A stretch of 26,634 nucleotides of DNA from a virus. Under the pieces are notes generated by a model. The model was not told where the DNA came from and did no database searches. It was given only the letters and a program-made list of their open reading frames with translations. The stretch is taken from IMG/VR virus record IMGVR_UViG_3300030333_004382, positions 1 to 26,634 of that record; one strand, 5' to 3'. Positions 13,901-20,844 of the stretch are shown here, piece after piece; the stretch's first letter is position 1; every line of letters begins with the position of its first letter. The translations under genes and the position numbers were made by a program.

Positions 13901-14012
13901 CAACTTTAATTTTTGTTGCTGTTCCACTAAATCCTTCCACAAAAATCTCTATATGAAAATCCCATCCATTATAACTTTTTGGATTTGCAAAATATTTTCT
14001 TCCTAATGCCAT
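10968..14012 (-). CDS. Giant tail-tip / receptor-binding protein
   Basis: This 1014-residue protein is by far the largest product and directly follows the tape measure with a TAATG overlap, the position of distal tail and hub proteins. The first 280 or so residues (WDFHIEIFVEGFSG, VYVYLYADTTSASGAPLWAGFL, YEVILTATDGIALL) look like a baseplate-hub domain. The middle is a long beta-rich, Gly/Thr/Asn-rich region. The last 150 residues (from about TITTVGSVSNF, with GTYKIDFSLTTQV) resemble a jelly-roll C1q/TNF-like head domain, a common trimeric receptor-binding tip. No separate Dit or fibre gene follows, so this protein may combine hub, central fibre and adhesin. Confidence 0.75.
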   Translation of the reverse strand: MALGRKYFANPKSYNGWDFHIEIFVEGFSGTATKIKVGGAGPTIHYETDDETRFNPIITSQLKLPIVVDSADIQSFVEDLRDSLVEQDVYVYLYADTTSASGAPLWAGFLLMDLGKQEDLDQPYEVILTATDGIALLKDVDWVVDGATKPYDADDMYYGPTRFSQMIAEALQKSGYATIAKGNVLNPQIATAVNWYNADISGVAQAVDPLYYTKGKQSWSFTKNAANLYTPMSTYDFLKEIMKVWGCRLIYWRNIYYVIQISQYNTADGGTYDAPVNINRRVYSMSGSPAATPSYAYLGANKKWVRYQVGVGESTTGGCRKLAGTQFNYYPRIKKATANFINGGTTNYYGGFPKYVGSTLTSPFYSNYLINIDKASSIWLHIPLALSTDYVGTNSVRIYFQVRMYDVDNPTTEKFLKKSSGNVFSWEATLPSQVNQPRWIGTFDGTQGGEVVGFSEQLPTDAAFAGTWAMEIKVDDTNWGTGPGSVSSFEWVDPDIGTGFQYDPATIGYNGDKTMNWDNVSSQNGVLIKNISPSGNIFWTSNIGNPFTGYLMGLNANNGVNQYATEFTNEVSVTNSDIYEFGELKWGDTLSSTDSGALQVYNGVNWNHPTASGTWGDGTTSGNQTLTDLLITEFMKGQKNNTQIINTRLVTSVVNKEVTDGTLTVPNFPNPIGKIREHRDGTDNIYVFKRGTWHLKSDEVDYEGFVIKSESITTTNLTSTLYGEFGIGAIDGSGNTPAKLVYYPPVGGKASVEANTFITVLRTATSGTQTAIDIVALGTDITLAKGNRLSLIDQATNVHNLELSATPSATDTRLSIVSYDFGTDLIDAGARITYDVRDLIQKYQNPSLPSCSYSPDATTTITTVGSVSNFSQVPMVTANITAGSMFSVSSGDIKIDAIGTYKIDFSLTTQVTGTANRMLVGGHLYKKLSTDGDFTAIPATQVYNYDRGIGASDAEKQYIYEDSGSGSCIINIAALEEETYYLIRLGFWIDGRTNTATDAVTIIDGCVIDIVKIG

Positions 14013-15667
14013 TACACTGCTCTTTGTCTTTGAATATTAGTTTTGCTATTACTTAACCAAATATCATTCCCCACCAATCTACCAGTTACTGTTATATTTT
14101 GTGAGCCACCTCCCATATATTGTTTCAATTTATCTAATGGTGCAATTACTTCTGGATTGGATAATGATGTACCACTCCCCTCTCCAACCATACTTAATGT
14201 TGGTCCACTAACTAATCCTCCATTAGCAAAACCAAATATTGTTGTAAAAATATTTGCTCCAGTTGTTGCTCCAGTTAGATTTCCAAATAATTGATTTGTT
14301 ATAAATTGTGCAGCTTGTAAAGCAATCATTTGAGTTATGGCTCTTTTAATATTTGCAATAAATGAATCAAAGAAATTCTCTTGAGCCATCATTGCAGAAG
14401 ATAACGAAAATTCAAACATTCTGGAAAATTCTTGAGCCAGTATATTTATTTCTCCACTAAATGTATTTCCTAATTTTTTAAATTCAAAATCTATTTGCTC
14501 AACTTTTTCTGGAATTTCAGCTAATTCATTATTAAGTTCTTTTATTGGTATAATATCTGGAATTGGAATTGGAGTCATATCCATCCCATCTCCATTTGCA
14601 CTTGGTGTTTTACCACCTGCATCTGGAGCTACAAGTTTACCATGTTCCAAAATATTTGCCAGCAAAGGGTCTTTTGGACCTTTAGCTAAATTCTTTTCAA
14701 GTTCTGTTAACTCTCTTACTCCAGTTACCATTTGCCAGATACCAGCACCAACCGCAGTAACAACTCCTAATAGTTTCCCCCATCCAGTTGATTTTGCTAA
14801 TTTACCTACTATTTTTACAGTAGATGTTAAAAAGCCAACTAACCTTCCAAATAATAAAACAACATTACTTAAAATTATAACTACTGGACCAAGTGCTGCT
14901 GCTAATGCTCCCCATTTGATTATATTTTCTTTTTGTGCATCAGTTAATTTAGATAAAAATCCAACCATTTTTTCTAACTCATTTTTTAATGGCTCTATAC
15001 CTTCAATTATCAATTTTCCAAAATCTTCAGAAACATCTCCAAGAGCATTTTGTAATTGTTTTAATGGTCCAAGCCCTTCTTTTGCTATTGCTTCTGCTTG
15101 TCCTTGAAACATTGTTGTTAATGCTCCCACTGCTGAGTCTAATCTTTCACTTGAGCCAACAGCACCTTCAATTACAATTCCATATCTACTCAAAGCATTA
15201 GTTGAAGAGCCAACTGATTTTGCAACTAAATCTGCTGCTTGGACAAGATTCATACCTTTTGCAACTGCCATGTCTTGGACTAATGGAATCAATCTTCTTA
15301 TTGCTTCTTCTTCTAATCCCATTGTTGCTAACATGGCTTGTGCTGCAATAGTTTCTTCATCTCCAAAAAGAGTAATTGTTTGTAATTGTTTTGCTTGTTC
15401 AATTAATCTTTTTTGCACATCTTCTTTTCCTTTTAAAGCAGTTAAGAGTTTAGTTTCTGCTTTTATTTGAGTATCAAATGCTTTAACAGATGCAGCAGCA
15501 AAAGCAGCCATTGGCAATGTTAGATTCATTGTCAAAGACCTACCCATCCTTTTCATATCTGTTCCAAACTTCTTGATGTTTCTTTGAGATTTTTTCATTG
15601 CTCTCTCAAAGCCTTTCATATCAGCCCCAAATATAAATGTTAATCCCTTTGCGGTTTTATTTGCCAT
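14012..15667 (-). CDS. Tail tape measure protein
   Basis: This 551-residue protein starts with FGADMKGFERAMKKSQRNIKKFGTDM, the phage tail tape measure N-terminal pattern, then long helical stretches, a hydrophobic segment at about residues 235-300 (ALAAALGPVVIILSNVVLLFG) and a Gly-rich C-terminus. It sets tail length and enters the host envelope on injection. At about 0.15 nm per residue it predicts a tail near 80 nm. It overlaps the frameshifted chaperone frame by 11 nt and the tail-tip gene by 1 nt. Chaperones just upstream confirm the identity. Confidence 0.92.
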   Translation of the reverse strand: MANKTAKGLTFIFGADMKGFERAMKKSQRNIKKFGTDMKRMGRSLTMNLTLPMAAFAAASVKAFDTQIKAETKLLTALKGKEDVQKRLIEQAKQLQTITLFGDEETIAAQAMLATMGLEEEAIRRLIPLVQDMAVAKGMNLVQAADLVAKSVGSSTNALSRYGIVIEGAVGSSERLDSAVGALTTMFQGQAEAIAKEGLGPLKQLQNALGDVSEDFGKLIIEGIEPLKNELEKMVGFLSKLTDAQKENIIKWGALAAALGPVVIILSNVVLLFGRLVGFLTSTVKIVGKLAKSTGWGKLLGVVTAVGAGIWQMVTGVRELTELEKNLAKGPKDPLLANILEHGKLVAPDAGGKTPSANGDGMDMTPIPIPDIIPIKELNNELAEIPEKVEQIDFEFKKLGNTFSGEINILAQEFSRMFEFSLSSAMMAQENFFDSFIANIKRAITQMIALQAAQFITNQLFGNLTGATTGANIFTTIFGFANGGLVSGPTLSMVGEGSGTSLSNPEVIAPLDKLKQYMGGGSQNITVTGRLVGNDIWLSNSKTNIQRQRAV

Positions 15668-16315
15668 AATCCTCTCTCTTTTTAATGTACTCTGCTTTTT
15701 CTTTTAATTTTTTATAATCCTTTTTACTCATCTTCTTATCCCAATCAAATTCAATCAAATCTTTTGGTTTTAGGTTTTTATTTTTTGGTAACTGTATATT
15801 TAATAATAATGTTGTTTGCCACCTACATCTTTCCCACTCCATTCTCTCTTGCATGTTTTGTAGTTCATAAAAACCATCCAGCTTATTCCAAAAATGTCTG
15901 GGCAACATATCATAAAACTCTTTCACTCCCATCCCTAATTGCCCAAATGCAATTCTTTCTATCTTTTGCCAAGTAAGGGTATTGTCTAACCCTTCTTGGC
16001 TTTCTGCTTTTTTGCGGTATTACTGGACATGTGAGATGCCAAAATCTCCATACATTTTGTAATTGCTTCATAATCTCCATCTATTGAATCTGCTAAAGAA
16101 TCTATATCTAATTTACATTCTTGTTTTGCAGCTCTATATCCATCTTCTATTCCACATAATACCAAAGTCAACACTTGGTCTAAATTCATATCATTTCCAA
16201 GTTTATCCAAATCACTTAATGCAGTATTTGTTTTTGCACTATATTTTCTTAAAGCATTAAATCCAAATTTGATTGGATGTTTTGTGCCATTAATTTCTAC
16301 AAATTCATATTCCAT
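15657..16315 (-). CDS. Tail assembly chaperone, frameshifted long form (G-T fusion)
   Basis: This product is made by -1 frameshifting: 103 codons of the short chaperone frame (16315-16007), then a slip on A AAA AAG so that base 16007 is read again and 116 residues follow in the -1 frame (16007-15657), about 219 residues in total. The -1 frame is open all the way (AESQEGLDNTLTWQKIERIA and on) and runs into the region MGVKEFYDMLPRHFWNKLDG, which resembles the T half of phage chaperones and lacks a good start of its own. The long form should bind tape measure while the short form coats it, before major tail protein replaces both. Confidence 0.85.
15968..16013 (-). promoter_or_regulatory. Programmed -1 ribosomal frameshift signal
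   Basis: The minus strand has the slippery heptamer A AAA AAG (16013-16007), in phase with zero-frame codons GCA AAA AAG, then a 6-nt spacer, then a stem-loop (16000-15968). The stem is 12 bp (GCCAAGAAGGGT with ACCCTT-A-CTTGGC, one bulged A) with an 8-nt loop TAGACAAT that contains the zero-frame TAG stop. All elements match known -1 signals such as that of E. coli dnaX. Confidence 0.88.
15986..16315 (-). CDS. Tail assembly chaperone, short form (G-like)
   Basis: This 109-residue protein begins MEYEFVEINGTKHPIKFGF and has a small helical core (LDKLGNDMNLDQVLTLVLCGIEDG), then a helix ending in a lysine-rich tail (TAKKQKAKK) that contains the frameshift site. The ATG at 16315 is chosen because it is preceded by the A-rich leader AAAACAACAAACA; an in-frame start 45 nt upstream would run through a hairpin. 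Placement between major tail protein and tape measure is standard for the chaperone pair. Confidence 0.88.
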   Translation of the reverse strand: MEYEFVEINGTKHPIKFGFNALRKYSAKTNTALSDLDKLGNDMNLDQVLTLVLCGIEDGYRAAKQECKLDIDSLADSIDGDYEAITKCMEILASHMSSNTAKKQKAKKG

Positions 16316-16338
16316 TGTTTGTTGTTTTAATAAGGATT

Positions 16339-16378
16339 GTAAAGGGATGAAACAAGACAAACAAAATCATCCCCTTAC
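16339..16378 (-). other. 12-bp stem-loop between major tail and chaperone genes
   Basis: On the minus strand GTAAGGGGATGA and TCATCCCTTTAC form a 12-bp stem with one G-T wobble around a 16-nt U-rich loop. No T-tract follows, so it is not a classical terminator. It lies between a highly expressed structural gene and low-demand chaperone genes, where an RNA processing or stability element would set the ratio. Confidence 0.6.
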
Positions 16379-16395
16379 TTTCCTTGTGTTAATAA

Positions 16396-16842
16396 TTATG
16401 ATACAGTTGCTACTAATCCAGCAGTTCCTTCAAAACTCATTGAATAAGTTGCAGTATCTTCTGTTGGTGCAGAAACAGAAACACTTGTTAAAAATGCAGT
16501 ACCTTGATAATAAGTATCTCCAGTTGCTCCACCAGTATTTCCAAATCTTATTGTAAATGCTTCTCTTGTATTACTACCAGCATCCAATAAATACTTTATA
16601 AATAAATCATCTGCTCCATTATCTATTGTAGACCCAGCTGCATTAGTCCAAGCATATGCTCCATCTAAATCTATTGACCACTCTCTTAATCCCTCTAATG
16701 ATTCTTTGAATCCAGCAGATTCTTTATTAGTTATATCTCTTGTAGACATTGAAAAATTCAATGTACCACTCTGTGCATATGCCACCAAAATGTTTGTTGA
16801 TGAATCATATACTTTAATATCTGTTCCATTTAATATTGCCAT
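16396..16842 (-). CDS. Major tail (tube) protein
   Basis: This 148-residue protein opens MAILNGTDIKVYDSSTNILVA and contains STRDITNKESAGFKESLEGLREWSIDLDGAY, a pattern of the TP901-1/phi13-type major tail protein family, and ends in beta strands (TATYSMSFEGTAGLV). Hexamer rings of it form the tail tube. The order tail terminator, small protein, major tail, chaperones, tape measure is standard. Its length is typical of the short single-domain forms; there is no Ig-like extension. Confidence 0.9.
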   Translation of the reverse strand: MAILNGTDIKVYDSSTNILVAYAQSGTLNFSMSTRDITNKESAGFKESLEGLREWSIDLDGAYAWTNAAGSTIDNGADDLFIKYLLDAGSNTREAFTIRFGNTGGATGDTYYQGTAFLTSVSVSAPTEDTATYSMSFEGTAGLVATVS

Positions 16843-16866
16843 TTTCTTTTATTTTTTAATAATTAA

Positions 16867-17031
16867 TTACTCTTTTTTCTTTTTCTTTTTTTCTACTTTT
16901 GGTTTTTCTATACATCCCAATTCAATTAATTCTTTGATTTCATCTTCAAGAGTTATTACAACATATACTCCTTTATTAATTGTTTTATTATGTCTTTTTG
17001 AATCCCAATCTTTTTTTAATAAATATCTCAT
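16867..17031 (-). CDS. Small lysine-tailed protein between tail genes (54 aa)
   Basis: This 54-codon frame starts MRYLLKKDWDSKRHNKTINK, has a short beta segment (GVYVVITLEDEIKELIELG) and ends in a run of lysines (KKKKKKE). It fits exactly between the tail terminator stop (17042) and the major tail start (16842) and keeps strand and spacing. The core reads like a small fold with an N-terminal hairpin, perhaps a neck or tail accessory. No family recognised. Confidence 0.6.
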   Translation of the reverse strand: MRYLLKKDWDSKRHNKTINKGVYVVITLEDEIKELIELGCIEKPKVEKKKKKKE

Positions 17032-17041
17032 AATATTTTTT

Positions 17042-17443
17042 TTATGTGTTTACAATTCTTACACTAAATTCTAATGCTTTACGAAAGATTCCCTCATCTC
17101 CAGAATCATCAGTAAAGATATCATTCAATCCATCATATCTTATTGATTGGATTTGAACTCCTCCATATGTTCCAGATTTTCTATCCAATGCAGTTCTTAT
17201 TTTTCTTGCTAAATCAGATGCTTGAGAATATGTTTTACAATAACATGCGACCATAACAGAATCAGTATCTAATGTTGACACTCCATCTTTATCATTTGTT
17301 GGCACTTCTCCATTTACTTCATAAATGATAAATGGAAACCTTGTAGTTTGTTTTGCGACATTTGGGAATATCTTTTCAGCTACTATTCCAGTTACATCAA
17401 TATCATTGCTTAATAAATTATATATTGCTAATCCTACTTTCAT
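17042..17443 (-). CDS. Tail terminator / tail completion protein (DUF3168-like)
   Basis: This 133-residue protein starts VGLAIYNLLSNDIDV, then KIFPNVAKQTTRFPFIIYEV, then the helix SQASDLARKIRTALDR and a final strand set (GIFRKALEFSVRIV). This is the DUF3168 (lambda gpU/HK97 gp10-neighbour) pattern, in which a hexamer ring caps the tail tube and joins it to the head. It follows the gp10-like gene by 1 nt. Placement and pattern agree. Confidence 0.88.
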   Translation of the reverse strand: MKVGLAIYNLLSNDIDVTGIVAEKIFPNVAKQTTRFPFIIYEVNGEVPTNDKDGVSTLDTDSVMVACYCKTYSQASDLARKIRTALDRKSGTYGGVQIQSIRYDGLNDIFTDDSGDEGIFRKALEFSVRIVNT

Positions 17444-17444
17444 G

Positions 17445-17954
17445 TTAATATCCTAATCTTCCATATTTATTTAATCTTTTGACATGGCTTTTAATTGCTC
17501 TATCAAAAACTTTTTCTGCTTTCCTTATTCCATCTTGTATAATAACTGGTTTTGATGAATCCCATGCTGGATTTAAAAATGGCTGGTCATTACCATATCC
17601 TTTTCCTCCAAATTTAACTTCACTACCATATTCAACAAATGCTCCATAAAATCCAGTTTTCTCTTTACTTCTAAATGCTCCTCTTGTTCTTAATCCTACA
17701 TATCCACCATTTGCTCTTCTGGATGCTTTAGTTGTGAAAAATCCAATACTGTTTTTAATTTGACTACTCCAATTATATTGACTTGCATTGGCTTTTGCTT
17801 GTTTCACTAAAGGCTTTGACACTTCTCTCCAGAATTTAACCCATATTTTATCATTATCAATTTGTTTTGGTAATTGATTAAACATATGTTGGATTTGTTT
17901 GATTCCCTCAACTCTAAATCTTTCTTTAACATCTGTTCTTGTTGTGTTTGCCAT
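17445..17954 (-). CDS. HK97 gp10-like neck/tail protein
   Basis: This 169-residue basic protein has the family layout: a helical N-terminus (VEGIKQIQHMFNQLPKQID), then PLVKQAKANASQYNWSSQIKNSIG, a beta core with FYGAFVEYGSEVKFGGKG, and a C-terminal helix (IIQDGIRKAEKVFDRAIKSH). The xFxEYGT-like phrase (here FVEYGS) is the usual marker of HK97-gp10-like proteins. It would act in head-tail joining and lies between the adaptor and the tail terminator, as expected. Confidence 0.85.
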   Translation of the reverse strand: MANTTRTDVKERFRVEGIKQIQHMFNQLPKQIDNDKIWVKFWREVSKPLVKQAKANASQYNWSSQIKNSIGFFTTKASRRANGGYVGLRTRGAFRSKEKTGFYGAFVEYGSEVKFGGKGYGNDQPFLNPAWDSSKPVIIQDGIRKAEKVFDRAIKSHVKRLNKYGRLGY

Positions 17955-17955
17955 A

Positions 17956-18960
17956 TTAACTTGTAATTGTTGTTGGAGTATCTGTACTCCAAGCAGTATT
18001 ATTTTGTAAAGTTCCAGAATTGTTATTTGTTGATGAATCTTTTAATGTTGTGCCAGTTCCCTCATCATTTAACCAATATCCAACAAGATTGCTCTCAGCC
18101 ATCAAATCTGTTGGTACTCCACTATTATAAAAACTTGTAACTTCACTTGCACTTAATTCTTTATTAAATAATGCAAATTGAGTTAAGTTCCCATCTAAAA
18201 CAACAGAGTTAGATGTTCCAGCTAATAAAGCATTAGATGAATTTCTCATAGCAACATAAGTTCCAGTTGTTGTTCCAGTTCCACTTACTAATGTACCATT
18301 TAAATAAAGTTTTAAATCTGTATCATCTGCACCTCCATCATAAGTTGCAACTAAATATCTCCATCCACCATCTGCTGGAGTAAATTCAATGTCATTTTGA
18401 ATTGTACCCTCATTTGAACTATCTTCTAATTTGAAAGTTAAAGTTGTACTACTATATGATAAATAATATTCAGTATTTTTTTCTATAAATCCTCCAGCAA
18501 CAGTATTACTTGATTTAAACCAAATACTCATTGAAAATGCTCTATCTGAACTTCCATCAAAACTAAAACTGTTACTATCTCCAAAAGAAACAGAATCTCC
18601 AGTTGCAAAAGATAATGAAAATTGAGAATCAAAATCTATATTTTTCTCTTCTGTTTCAAGTTCTATAAATTGCTCTCTTCCATCTATTTGTTTTAATACA
18701 TGGATGAAATAATATTTGTTATTAAATTTAATTCTTGTTTTTGATGTCAAGCCATTTAAATCAATATTTCTTATTGTAAAAACAACTTTAGTCATAGCAG
18801 TAATTACAGAAGATTCTTCATCTCTACTTCCCCCCTCCCAATTAACATGACTCCAAACAGTTTTGTATGCACTCCATGTTTGTGTTACTTCCCCATAAGA
18901 GTTGGTTGTTTGTGTTGGGTTTTGTAGTTCAATTCTTCTATCTAATTCTCCTATCTGCAT
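17956..18960 (-). CDS. Head-tail adaptor fused to a concanavalin/LamG-like domain
   Basis: This 334-residue protein has two parts. Residues 1 to about 107 are a standard head-tail adaptor (SPP1 gp16/HK97 gp7 type): IGELDRRIELQNPTQTTNSYGEV, then WSAYKTVWSHVNWEGG and RIKFNNKYYFIHVLKQIDGRE. Residues from about 108 (17956-18639) are a LamG/laminin-type jelly roll: FSMSIWFKSSN, WRYLVATYDGG, DLKLYLNGTLVSG, LTQFALFNKELSASEVTSFYNSG and GYWLNDEGTGT. Such lectin domains bind glycans. The usual adaptor is about 110 residues, so the extension is an added module, probably displayed at the neck. Both halves are intact in one frame. Confidence 0.85.
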   Translation of the reverse strand: MQIGELDRRIELQNPTQTTNSYGEVTQTWSAYKTVWSHVNWEGGSRDEESSVITAMTKVVFTIRNIDLNGLTSKTRIKFNNKYYFIHVLKQIDGREQFIELETEEKNIDFDSQFSLSFATGDSVSFGDSNSFSFDGSSDRAFSMSIWFKSSNTVAGGFIEKNTEYYLSYSSTTLTFKLEDSSNEGTIQNDIEFTPADGGWRYLVATYDGGADDTDLKLYLNGTLVSGTGTTTGTYVAMRNSSNALLAGTSNSVVLDGNLTQFALFNKELSASEVTSFYNSGVPTDLMAESNLVGYWLNDEGTGTTLKDSSTNNNSGTLQNNTAWSTDTPTTITS

Positions 18961-19529
18961 ACTTGTATTTTGTATTGGTCCAATAAGTATTTGGAAGCCA
19001 TAGGTAATTGAGTTGCAGTTTTTCCAACTACTACATCTTGCCTATTCTGATACCAATGTCCAATAGTTAAATATACAGCTTGAATTATTGGCTCTGGCAC
19101 ATCAGTTGAAGAAGCCCCATATCCCACAACATATTTGCATTCAACAGCATCTTTCCTATCTGCAACTGTTGGATATTCTTGGTCAACTTTTAATGCAATC
19201 TGTGATGGCTCTATTGCTGGAATTAAACTATAAACAGTACCAGCTAATGTTTGTTGTGTATTGTTTGAATCATAATATTTAATATGAGTTATAGAGGATA
19301 CTGGACTTTTATATAATTCATTTAAATCAGTAAACTTTGTACCATACTGAATTAAAGTTGTGTTCATGAAGAATCTGTTTGTATATTCTTCTGCACTTTG
19401 TCTTGCTGCACTAACTAAGTTATCAATCAAAGTATCATCAGCAGATGTATCAACTTTTAAAAATGTTTTTGCATCAGCAGTTGTAATTAATGCAGTAGTG
19501 TTTGCTGTATCTATTTTATATGCTCTCAT
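18951..19529 (-). CDS. Head-tail connector protein (gp6-like)
   Basis: This 192-residue protein begins with the connector pattern ITTADAKTFLKVDTSADDTLIDNLVSAARQSAEEYTNRFF and continues through a beta region (SSITHIKYYDSNN, LAGTVYSLI) to a final helix bundle (EPIIQAVYLTIGHWYQNRQDVV and SKYLLDQYK). This is the HK97 gp6/phi-type connector family that docks under the portal. Its start is only 12 nt past the T-tract of the terminator behind the capsid gene. It overlaps the adaptor by 10 nt. Confidence 0.88.
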   Translation of the reverse strand: MRAYKIDTANTTALITTADAKTFLKVDTSADDTLIDNLVSAARQSAEEYTNRFFMNTTLIQYGTKFTDLNELYKSPVSSITHIKYYDSNNTQQTLAGTVYSLIPAIEPSQIALKVDQEYPTVADRKDAVECKYVVGYGASSTDVPEPIIQAVYLTIGHWYQNRQDVVVGKTATQLPMASKYLLDQYKIQVCR

Positions 19530-19540
19530 ATTATAAGGTT

Positions 19541-19574
19541 AAAAAAAAGAGGTGGCAGTTCCCCACCACCTCTT
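19541..19574 (-). terminator. Terminator after the major capsid gene
   Basis: AAGAGGTGG and CCACCTCTT form a perfect 9-bp stem with a 10-nt loop, followed by eight T residues overlapping the stem base (minus strand). It lies 22 nt past the capsid stop and 12 nt before the connector ATG. It probably lets capsid mRNA be made in excess while partial read-through supplies the neck and tail genes. Confidence 0.85.
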
Positions 19575-19595
19575 CATTAATAATAAATTAAATTA

Positions 19596-20816
19596 CTATG
19601 CTTGAGTTAATTGGACAAATGCAGTTGCATTTTGAACAGCATCTCCATCAAATAAACCAGTAACAACCATTCTTGGCTCTCCAGTAGCAGCATTAGTATA
19701 TGGGTCGAATAACATATCAAGCCCTCCAAATTGTGCAATGTGTACTTTAGAGAAATCTCCCATTAATACATGGTCTTTACTTGCAGTTCCACTTTGAGCA
19801 ACAGCACCAGAAACAAATGCAAAATATCCATTTACAGTTTTATCTCTTAAATCATATGCCGCACTTACATTTGCAACTTGGTCCTCAGTTTTAATTTTAG
19901 CATAAGCATCAGCATCCATTAAGTAAGCCATTCTTGCTCCTTGAAGATTAACATTATTCCCTAATAAAGTTTCCTCCATTGAGATTGCATTAGCCGCAGT
20001 AAATTCTCCAGTTGGTCCAGTAGCTGCATCAGCAAATATAGATTGTGGAGCAGATGTTACATCAGCAGTATCAAGTAAAGCAACTTCTAAAGTAGATGCT
20101 ATATTAGCAGCAATGTTTCTTTGTAAAGCAGCTTCTAAAGATGGATTTTGCACTAATGATTCTTGGCTCATATTAACAACAGAAATTAATTTCTTTGGGC
20201 TTAACGTTACAGCAGTTAAATCTCCAGCACTTGAAACCGCACTACCTCCTGTTTCTGCTATCCAAGATGAAGATATCCCAGAAAAGATTGGGAATTTCAT
20301 ATCGTTGATTCCAGAGTAGAAATTAGCACCAGCAGATGTTAACACTAAATTCTCTTCTAATTGGTCAGTAAAACTCATTGTCATTTCACTATTAGTAGAA
20401 GATGTACTCCATGCTCTTGTTAAGATACTTGATGGTATTCCAACTCCTTTATAAGTTTGACCAGTATAACGAGCTTCATTTCTTGCTTCTTGGTCCATCT
20501 CTTTTACAATACCTTCAACATTACCAGTATAAGCAGCTCTCATTGCAGCTTGAAAAGTAAATCTTTCTAAATCTTTATCTTTTTTTGGCTCTGCTTTTAC
20601 ACCAGCAACTTTTGCAGCATTTCTTAAAGATTTTTCAACCTTTTCAGCTCTCTCAATTTTTACATCAAGATTATCTATCTCAGTTAATAATGCATCAACA
20701 TTATCATTTTCTTCAGCAGTTAAATCTCTTTCCTCAGTTGTAGCCAATTCTTTTACATTGTCTAACTGTGAAAGGATATCTGCTCTTTCTTCTTTTAATT
20801 CTTTACTATTTTTCAT
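19596..20816 (-). CDS. Major capsid protein (HK97 fold)
   Basis: This 406-residue protein has an N-terminal coiled-coil delta/scaffold domain (about residues 1-95: KELKEERADILSQLDNVKEL, then VDALLTEIDNLDVKIERAEK) followed by an HK97-type shell domain with ITQ-like core elements (FPIFSGISSSWIAETGGSA, then LSPKKLISVVNMSQESLVQN, and LLGNNVNLQGARMAYLMDADAY). The delta domain should be cut off by the prohead protease encoded just upstream. The gene is flanked by protease and connector, as usual. The A-rich leader and following terminator suit high expression. Confidence 0.95.
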   Translation of the reverse strand: MKNSKELKEERADILSQLDNVKELATTEERDLTAEENDNVDALLTEIDNLDVKIERAEKVEKSLRNAAKVAGVKAEPKKDKDLERFTFQAAMRAAYTGNVEGIVKEMDQEARNEARYTGQTYKGVGIPSSILTRAWSTSSTNSEMTMSFTDQLEENLVLTSAGANFYSGINDMKFPIFSGISSSWIAETGGSAVSSAGDLTAVTLSPKKLISVVNMSQESLVQNPSLEAALQRNIAANIASTLEVALLDTADVTSAPQSIFADAATGPTGEFTAANAISMEETLLGNNVNLQGARMAYLMDADAYAKIKTEDQVANVSAAYDLRDKTVNGYFAFVSGAVAQSGTASKDHVLMGDFSKVHIAQFGGLDMLFDPYTNAATGEPRMVVTGLFDGDAVQNATAFVQLTQA

Positions 20817-20844
20817 TTCTTTTTTTTTTAAAATTATAAATCAT

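Noticed and set aside
15657-15932. Independent 91-aa gene starting MGVKEFYD
   Set aside because: The frame is continuous with the -1 frame from the slippery site and the Met lies within the conserved chaperone-like segment, so it is better read as the second half of the frameshift product.
16316-16360. Longer chaperone start with 15 extra residues
   Set aside because: It would place the start within the 12-bp stem-loop, whereas the ATG at 16315 has the A-rich leader.
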